A DNA stretch of 64,000 bases. It comes from Bacillota bacterium. Lineage in GTDB: Bacteria > Bacillota > Clostridia > Lachnospirales > Lachnospiraceae. The DNA lies in assembly GCA_023411215.1 (NCBI GenBank), contig JAEYOY010000015.1:62001-126000 (forward strand). The letters are read 5' to 3'. Positions 60,541 to 64,000 of this stretch are shown here, in pieces. Each line of letters begins with the position of its first letter. Position 1 is the stretch's first letter. Both the position numbers and the translations under genes were made by a program. The notes under the pieces are model-generated. The model saw nothing but the letters and a program-made list of their open reading frames with translations, made no database searches and was not told the origin of the DNA.

Positions 60541-60615
60541 AAGGGGGAGGGGCGGTCTAAAAAGTTTGCTATGAGTGTGCAACACCGCAAGCCTAATCTT
60601 CCTCACACAAAATTC
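60541..60615. other. Possible phage packaging (cos-like) site remnant
   Basis: AAGGGGGAGGGGCGGTC is followed by TAAAAAGTTT and, after a GC-richer middle with a GCGGT/ACCGC pair, by CCTCACACAAAATTC. This order resembles sequences I recall between HNH and small terminase genes of cos-type Gram-positive phages. That is recall and inference only. Confidence 0.35.
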
Positions 60616-60770
60616 TAAATATAATATTTTAGTTGGCAATTGAGGATTTTTAAAGTTATATGGGCTTATTTTAAGGTTTTTTTACGTAAACATGGTATTT
60701 GAACAGATAAAAACAGCACTTAAAATGCGTAATTAATGTCAAAAATAATCAATATTTTGGGTATGATGAA

Positions 60771-60975
60771 TTGAAAGTGTAAGTGATGCTGCTGCGGTTA
60801 TCTGGAATGAAAAGGAATAAGCTACTGGTTTCGGATCCAGTCGCGCTGGGAGATAGCTTCAGGATAACGGCTCTGTTTTCGATATCGAAAATATGCGCAA
60901 GCGCATAAGATCGCTTCCGGATTGCTTCTGGCCGGCAGTTGAGTCTGCGCAACTCAGGTGAATGTCGGAATGAGC
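60771..60975. ncRNA. Candidate structured RNA or palindrome cluster
   Basis: Nested stems GTTATC/GATAAC (60797, 60863), AAGCTA/TAGCTT (60819, 60854) and CTGG/CCAG (60825, 60837) are followed by three hairpins. These are TTTTCGATATCGAAAA (60876-60891), TATGCGC/GCGCATA with AA loop (60892-60907) and TGAGT/ACTCA near 60940. The region is much GC-richer than its flanks. Transcription and strand are unknown. Confidence 0.4.
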
Positions 60976-61005
60976 AAGAATATGGTGTACATTGACAATT
61001 GAATA

Positions 61006-61034
61006 TTGATAGTTGGGAATAAAAGTATTATTAT
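61006..61034 (+). promoter_or_regulatory. Promoter of the RES-domain gene
   Basis: TTGATA and TATTAT are separated by 17 nt, 32 nt before the ATG at 61066. Confidence 0.6.
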
Positions 61035-61065
61035 AAGCATAAATACTATCTTGGAGATGTGGTGT

Positions 61066-61896
61066 ATGTTGAATGAAAATGCGAGTGAATATGTAAGTAG
61101 GTTATACAATGAAAACAAACTTAAATTGAAGCAAGTTAATAATAAGTATGCCACATTAGAAGAAATTCCAGAAGAGCTTAGTATCATTAAAACGGTTCAG
61201 AGGTTTTTTGATTCAATTTTCTTCCATAGTTGCAGGGAATACATATTGCAGAAAGGTGCTGTATTGACAAGAGTTGTTGGTGTAGATCATTGTGATGTTA
61301 ATAGAATAATTCCAAAAAAAGAGTTTTGCACTGCAAATAGGATGAATCCAAAAGATAAATTTTACGGATACTATATATTAGATTATTGTGGACAAACACG
61401 TGATCAGCGTATAAAAACAGGAATAAAAGAAATCCGAGCTGAAAAGATGGAAGAAGTATCATCATGTGAATTCGCTGTCGTCAATAAAAAATTGAAGCTT
61501 GCGAGATTTATTATGGATACAAAGCTACAACTTAATATAGAAAATAACAGCATGCTTGATGATCTAAAAAAAATTAAGTTCTATTACAATATCCCTGGAG
61601 GGAAAAAAGGAAAAGATACTATCGGACAAATTTATGGTTTTAACTTAATGGTTAAAACGGTTGTTGAAAGCGATATGTTTGGTATAGTTAATGGAGACGA
61701 AGAAAGAGAATATCATTATGCACCATTTAGATATATTGCTGACTTTCTTGAAAGAAAAGGATATGATGGAGTTTTATATCAAAGCACTGTTGATCTAAAT
61801 GGGTATTGTGTGGCGATATTTAAACCAGAATATATCGAAGCAATAGGGGAAACTTTACTTTGTAATATACAAGTAAACAAGGTATTAGAAGTATAG
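61066..61896 (+). CDS. RES-domain protein (NAD-consuming toxin family)
   Basis: A 276-aa protein. The RES domain is recognised by an Arg-containing start (LTRVVGVD), RMNPKDKFYGYY (the RaNPxGxxxLY motif), Glu in GIKEIRAEKM, and YIADFLERKGYDGVLYQST with the Ser near the end. RES toxins degrade NAD+ and are usually paired with an Xre/ParS-like antitoxin; none is adjacent. The N-terminal 60 residues are an extra helical part. ATG 61066 follows TTGGAG by 9 nt; an upstream ATG (61006) lies in the promoter. It has its own promoter and terminator, like an accessory cargo gene. Confidence 0.7.
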   Translation: MLNENASEYVSRLYNENKLKLKQVNNKYATLEEIPEELSIIKTVQRFFDSIFFHSCREYILQKGAVLTRVVGVDHCDVNRIIPKKEFCTANRMNPKDKFYGYYILDYCGQTRDQRIKTGIKEIRAEKMEEVSSCEFAVVNKKLKLARFIMDTKLQLNIENNSMLDDLKKIKFYYNIPGGKKGKDTIGQIYGFNLMVKTVVESDMFGIVNGDEEREYHYAPFRYIADFLERKGYDGVLYQSTVDLNGYCVAIFKPEYIEAIGETLLCNIQVNKVLEV

Positions 61897-61900
61897 AATG

Positions 61901-61937
61901 AACTGCCAACTATCACTATTCGGTTGGTAGTTTTTTT
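61901..61937 (+). terminator. Terminator of the RES-domain gene
   Basis: AACTGCCAAC pairs with GTTGGTAGTT (one G-U), followed by TTTTT. Confidence 0.85.
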
Positions 61938-61982
61938 ATGCGGAGATATATGTTGCGACGTCGCAACTAAGGGAGGGATATC

Positions 61983-62924
61983 ATGACCAACGAGGAATTA
62001 GTGGAACGGATCCAGCATGGTATTAATGTGTCAGAATATATGGAACAGCTCTACATTCAAAATAAAGGATTCATATATAACGTCATCCGAAAATATCGCT
62101 ATGCCTGCCAGAGTGATTATGGCAGCGTTCCAATCATTGAGATGGATGAATTAATGCATGAGGCTTATTTCGGGCTTGTGGAGGCTTCTGAGAGGTACAA
62201 GCCTGACCAGGGAGCGAACTTCCTCACATATGCAGCTCATTGGATTAACCAGGTTGTAAAGCGCTTCCTTGATAACTCTGGCCGGGTTATCCGGGTACCG
62301 GTACATAAACAAGAGGAGATTTATAAATATAACCAGGCAAGAGCGTATTATCTAAACCGGTATAATCGTGAACCGAATTACCGGGAGTATGCTTCATGGA
62401 TTGGGATATCACTGGCCGGAGTCGAGAAGCTTGAGCGATTCATGTTTCGAGGATCTATTTTGAGTCTAGATGAAACGGTACCTGGTGGAGAAGATGAGGA
62501 CACTTCCTTTGTGGATACAGTTTCAGCTGAGGTCAATGTGGAAGAGGATGCAGTGGAGAAGCTGGCAGCTGAACAGCTCCGGGAGGAACTATGGGGGATA
62601 GTGGGTCGAGTACTGAAGGATAAAAAGAAGATCCAGATCTTCCGGATGCGGTATGTTAACAACATGACCATGGAGCAGATCTGTGAACAGCTGCAGATCA
62701 GTGGAGCAGCCATTGATCAAGCCTTAAGGTATGGACTTAATCTAATCAGGAGAAATCCCAGAGCCAGGGACTTGGGTGAGGAGCTTGGGATCTACAGCAG
62801 AGATATTCCGATGGATGCGAATAGAGTAAAACGGTGGGCTGAGGCAGGGAAGCTTCAGTATCTGGATAAGAGGGAAATGAAGTATGCTGCCAATATGGGG
62901 TGGATAGACAGCGGAATAATGTAA
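61983..62924 (+). CDS. Sigma-70-like factor encoded by the element
   Basis: A 313-aa protein with sigma regions 2 (IEMDELMHEAYFGLVEASER, TYAAHWINQVVKRFLDN), 3 (YREYASWIGISLAGVEKL) and 4 (FRMRYVNNMTMEQICEQLQ, GAAIDQALRYGLNLIRR). It is closer to RpoD-type factors than to ECF factors and carries a C-terminal extension (IPMDANRVKRWAEAGKLQYL). It could redirect host polymerase to late or transfer genes of this or a helper element. GGGAGGG precedes ATG. The following small ORF is probably co-transcribed. Confidence 0.85.
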   Translation: MTNEELVERIQHGINVSEYMEQLYIQNKGFIYNVIRKYRYACQSDYGSVPIIEMDELMHEAYFGLVEASERYKPDQGANFLTYAAHWINQVVKRFLDNSGRVIRVPVHKQEEIYKYNQARAYYLNRYNREPNYREYASWIGISLAGVEKLERFMFRGSILSLDETVPGGEDEDTSFVDTVSAEVNVEEDAVEKLAAEQLREELWGIVGRVLKDKKKIQIFRMRYVNNMTMEQICEQLQISGAAIDQALRYGLNLIRRNPRARDLGEELGIYSRDIPMDANRVKRWAEAGKLQYLDKREMKYAANMGWIDSGIM

Positions 62925-62936
62925 GGAGGATAACTA

Positions 62937-63104
62937 TTGAGGAACCATGAATATTACATTGATCGGACCGCCGGGGAAGCAATTAGGAGAACAGACCGGT
63001 CCGGAGTGAAGAAAGAGCAGCATATGCCCTGGGTTGACCGGCTGACCTATCGGATCGGAGAAGTGATTAAGTTTTTAATATGTTTAATGGTAATAATAAT
63101 TTAG
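62937..63104 (+). CDS. Small membrane-tail protein, 55 aa
   Basis: A TTG start follows AAGGAGGA, 12 nt after the sigma-like gene. The product begins MRNHEYYIDRTAGEAIRR, typical of small proteins of Gram-positive phages and conjugative elements, and ends in a hydrophobic stretch FLICLMVIIII. Function unknown. Confidence 0.65.
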   Translation: MRNHEYYIDRTAGEAIRRTDRSGVKKEQHMPWVDRLTYRIGEVIKFLICLMVIII

Positions 63105-63215
63105 TAATAAATGTAATGTCATAATCATATACTTTATATTGGCAATAATATCATATATTTTAACACTGTTTCATACTATTTCATGCTATTTCGTATTATT
63201 TTATGCTGATTTTTG

Positions 63216-63244
63216 TTGACAGTTTTAAAAGCAAATGGTATATT
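63216..63244 (+). promoter_or_regulatory. Consensus promoter of a short RNA upstream of the Abi gene
   Basis: TTGACA and TATATT are separated by exactly 17 nt. The expected start is near 63251. Confidence 0.85.
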
Positions 63245-63250
63245 GTCTTT

Positions 63251-63313
63251 AGTGATCGTGTTACAGAGACCTGAGAGGCCTGTAACCTGAGGGGGCTCCT
63301 GCGGGGGCCTTTT
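63251..63313 (+). ncRNA. Short structured RNA preceding the Abi_2 gene
   Basis: Directly after the promoter, GTTACAG/CTGTAAC (63260-63286) forms a hairpin with inner CCT/AGG pairing. A second stem, GGCTCC/GGGGCC (63294-63309), ends in TTTTC like a terminator. The unit of about 60 nt has no coding frame. Conserved RNAs upstream of abiF genes have been described by comparative genomics (recall, not checked). It may be an antitoxin-like or cofactor RNA, or a leader attenuator. Confidence 0.65.
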
Positions 63314-63345
63314 CTCATATATATTTATCTACAAAGGAGTATCCT

Positions 63346-64000
63346 ATGCAGAATGCTGCGATGTCAGGAAAGCCATTTTTAACTTATGATCAACAAATAG
63401 ATAAGTTGGAAAAAGAAAAAGGGCTTATTATAAATGATAAAGATAGTGCTCTTAAACTATTAAAAGAACACAGTTATTTCGCTCTTATATCAGGATACAA
63501 ACAACCATTTAAAGATGGGGATGGAACATATAAAAAAAATACAAAAATAGAAGATATCTCGATTTTATATAATTTTGATGACCAATTACGTTCTATTATT
63601 TTAAGGTATATTCTACTAATTGAAAAACACATAAAATCATTGATAGCATATTCGTTTTGTGAAGTTTATGGAGAAAATCAAAACTGTTATCTTGATACCA
63701 CAAAATATAACTATACTCCATCCAATCAATTAGGGATTAATGAACTAGTTAATAGACTATCGAGTATCGTAAGTGATCCGGGAGATTGTAAGTACATTTT
63801 TTATCAAAAGAAAACATATGGAAATATACCTCTGTGGGTAATGATGAAAGCATTGACACTTGGAACTGTATCAAAAATGTATAGTTATTTGCCGCAAAGC
63901 ATACAGTGTAAAGTTTCAAAGGAGTTTGCTCATGTGAATGAAAGCGAATTACTGCGTATGTTGGATTTGTTATCTCGTATAAGAAATGTATGTGCACATA
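63346..64000 (+). CDS. Abi_2 (AbiD/AbiF) family abortive-infection protein, 3' end cut by window
   Basis: A partial gene of 218 codons, open to the window end. It matches Abi_2 proteins: TYDQQIDKLEKEKGL, FALISGYKQPF, IILRYILLIEKHIKSLIAY, GNIPLWVMMKALTLGTVSKMY. The last visible motif is RIRNVCAH, which contains the R-x4-H of HEPN ribonucleases (Arg213, His218). It likely acts in anti-phage abortive infection by cutting RNA, which is family inference. AAAGGAGTATCCT precedes ATG. Confidence 0.85.
   Translation, partial: MQNAAMSGKPFLTYDQQIDKLEKEKGLIINDKDSALKLLKEHSYFALISGYKQPFKDGDGTYKKNTKIEDISILYNFDDQLRSIILRYILLIEKHIKSLIAYSFCEVYGENQNCYLDTTKYNYTPSNQLGINELVNRLSSIVSDPGDCKYIFYQKKTYGNIPLWVMMKALTLGTVSKMYSYLPQSIQCKVSKEFAHVNESELLRMLDLLSRIRNVCAH

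Larger units (their letters stand above)
60209..61065. other. 857-nt non-coding region of the element
   Basis: It holds, in order: a GCCACAGGG/CCCTTGTGGC hairpin (60222-60250), AT-rich sequence, a purine-rich patch with cos-like layout (60541-60615), more AT-rich sequence, a GC-richer palindrome cluster (60771-60975), and the RES-gene promoter (61006). A minus-strand open frame at 60749-60952 overlaps the palindromes and is not accepted as a gene. Confidence 0.6.
51573..64000. mobile_element. Integrated phage-like element at tRNA-Trp (right end outside window)
   Basis: Gene order is: minus-strand integrase and repressor, divergent Cro-like gene, excisionase-like, replisome organiser, helicase, small genes, J-domain protein, cold-shock-like protein, lone major capsid protein, a 857-nt non-coding region, RES toxin-like gene, sigma-like gene, and Abi_2 gene. 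The base composition is more AT-rich than the neighbouring chromosome. Lack of portal, terminase, protease and tail genes in the visible part points to a satellite or a decayed prophage; 12.4 kb are visible. Confidence 0.85.

Noticed and set aside
60749..60952. 67-codon minus-strand open frame in the element
   Set aside because: It coincides with the palindrome cluster and has no Shine-Dalgarno sequence; a decayed coding remnant is still possible.
51573..64000. Terminase, portal, protease or tail genes
   Set aside because: Every coding frame was read for these and none was found in the visible part.

Overview
The window is a chromosomal segment of a low-GC Bacillota. It is most likely a Clostridia member close to Lachnospiraceae (the Clostridium phytofermentans type). 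This rests on gene content and order (uvrC-hprK-glucokinase-murB-rapZ-whiA-HPr-like-dnaE-pfkA; mcsA-mcsB-clpC; a DUF523 protein; an M29 peptidase; a C_GCAxxG_C_C family protein), on Shine-Dalgarno-rich starts and on AT-rich spacers. It is inference; no rRNA gene is present to confirm it.

Layout. 1-1460: sensor kinase, possibly cut at its 5' end. 1723-9366: DNA repair and a carbon/cell-wall regulatory block: uvrC, hprK, glcK, murB, rapZ, whiA and a Crh-like HPr paralogue. HprK can phosphorylate Ser46 of that small protein, but its usual His15 is Glu. 10019-16465: membrane-anchored deacetylase, dnaE, pfkA. 16806-24343: DUF523, ABC exporter, an ECF sigma/anti-sigma pair, a small acidic anchored protein, a GT4 glycosyltransferase and a redox-family/GNAT fusion. 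24533-33460: Ig-like surface protein, hemerythrin, a divergent [FeFe]-hydrogenase-like protein, VanZ-like protein, M29 aminopeptidase and the start of an ABC-2 type exporter. 33482-43380: its permease, purM-purN-purD, a glucosaminidase with SH3 domains and a cohesin-like membrane protein. 43551-50662: a GntR/YtrA-type regulator where CtsR would be expected, then mcsA, mcsB, clpC and radA. 51500-51572: tRNA-Trp.

From the 3' end of tRNA-Trp to the end of the window (about 51.57-64.0 kb) lies an integrated element. It has a tyrosine integrase, a divergent repressor/Cro pair with palindromic operators, an excisionase-like protein, a replisome organiser carrying four 33-bp-period direct repeats, a DnaB-like helicase, a J-domain protein, a cold-shock-like protein and a lone HK97-fold major capsid protein. 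No portal, terminase, protease or tail gene is visible. It then carries a possible packaging-site remnant, a highly palindromic GC-richer patch, a RES-domain toxin-like gene, a sigma-70-like gene and an Abi_2 (AbiD/F) HEPN gene. The Abi_2 gene is preceded by its own short promoter-hairpin-terminator RNA unit. This looks like a capsid-carrying phage satellite or a decayed prophage loaded with defence genes. Its right end is outside the window.

A second layer of content is intergenic. At least five families of hairpin-rich repeats are scattered between chromosomal genes: a 150-bp multibranch palindrome, a 168-bp long palindrome in two inverted copies, two short hairpin families, a mosaic GTGTGAA family, and a 108-bp tandem array between mcsB and clpC. 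They are not coding.
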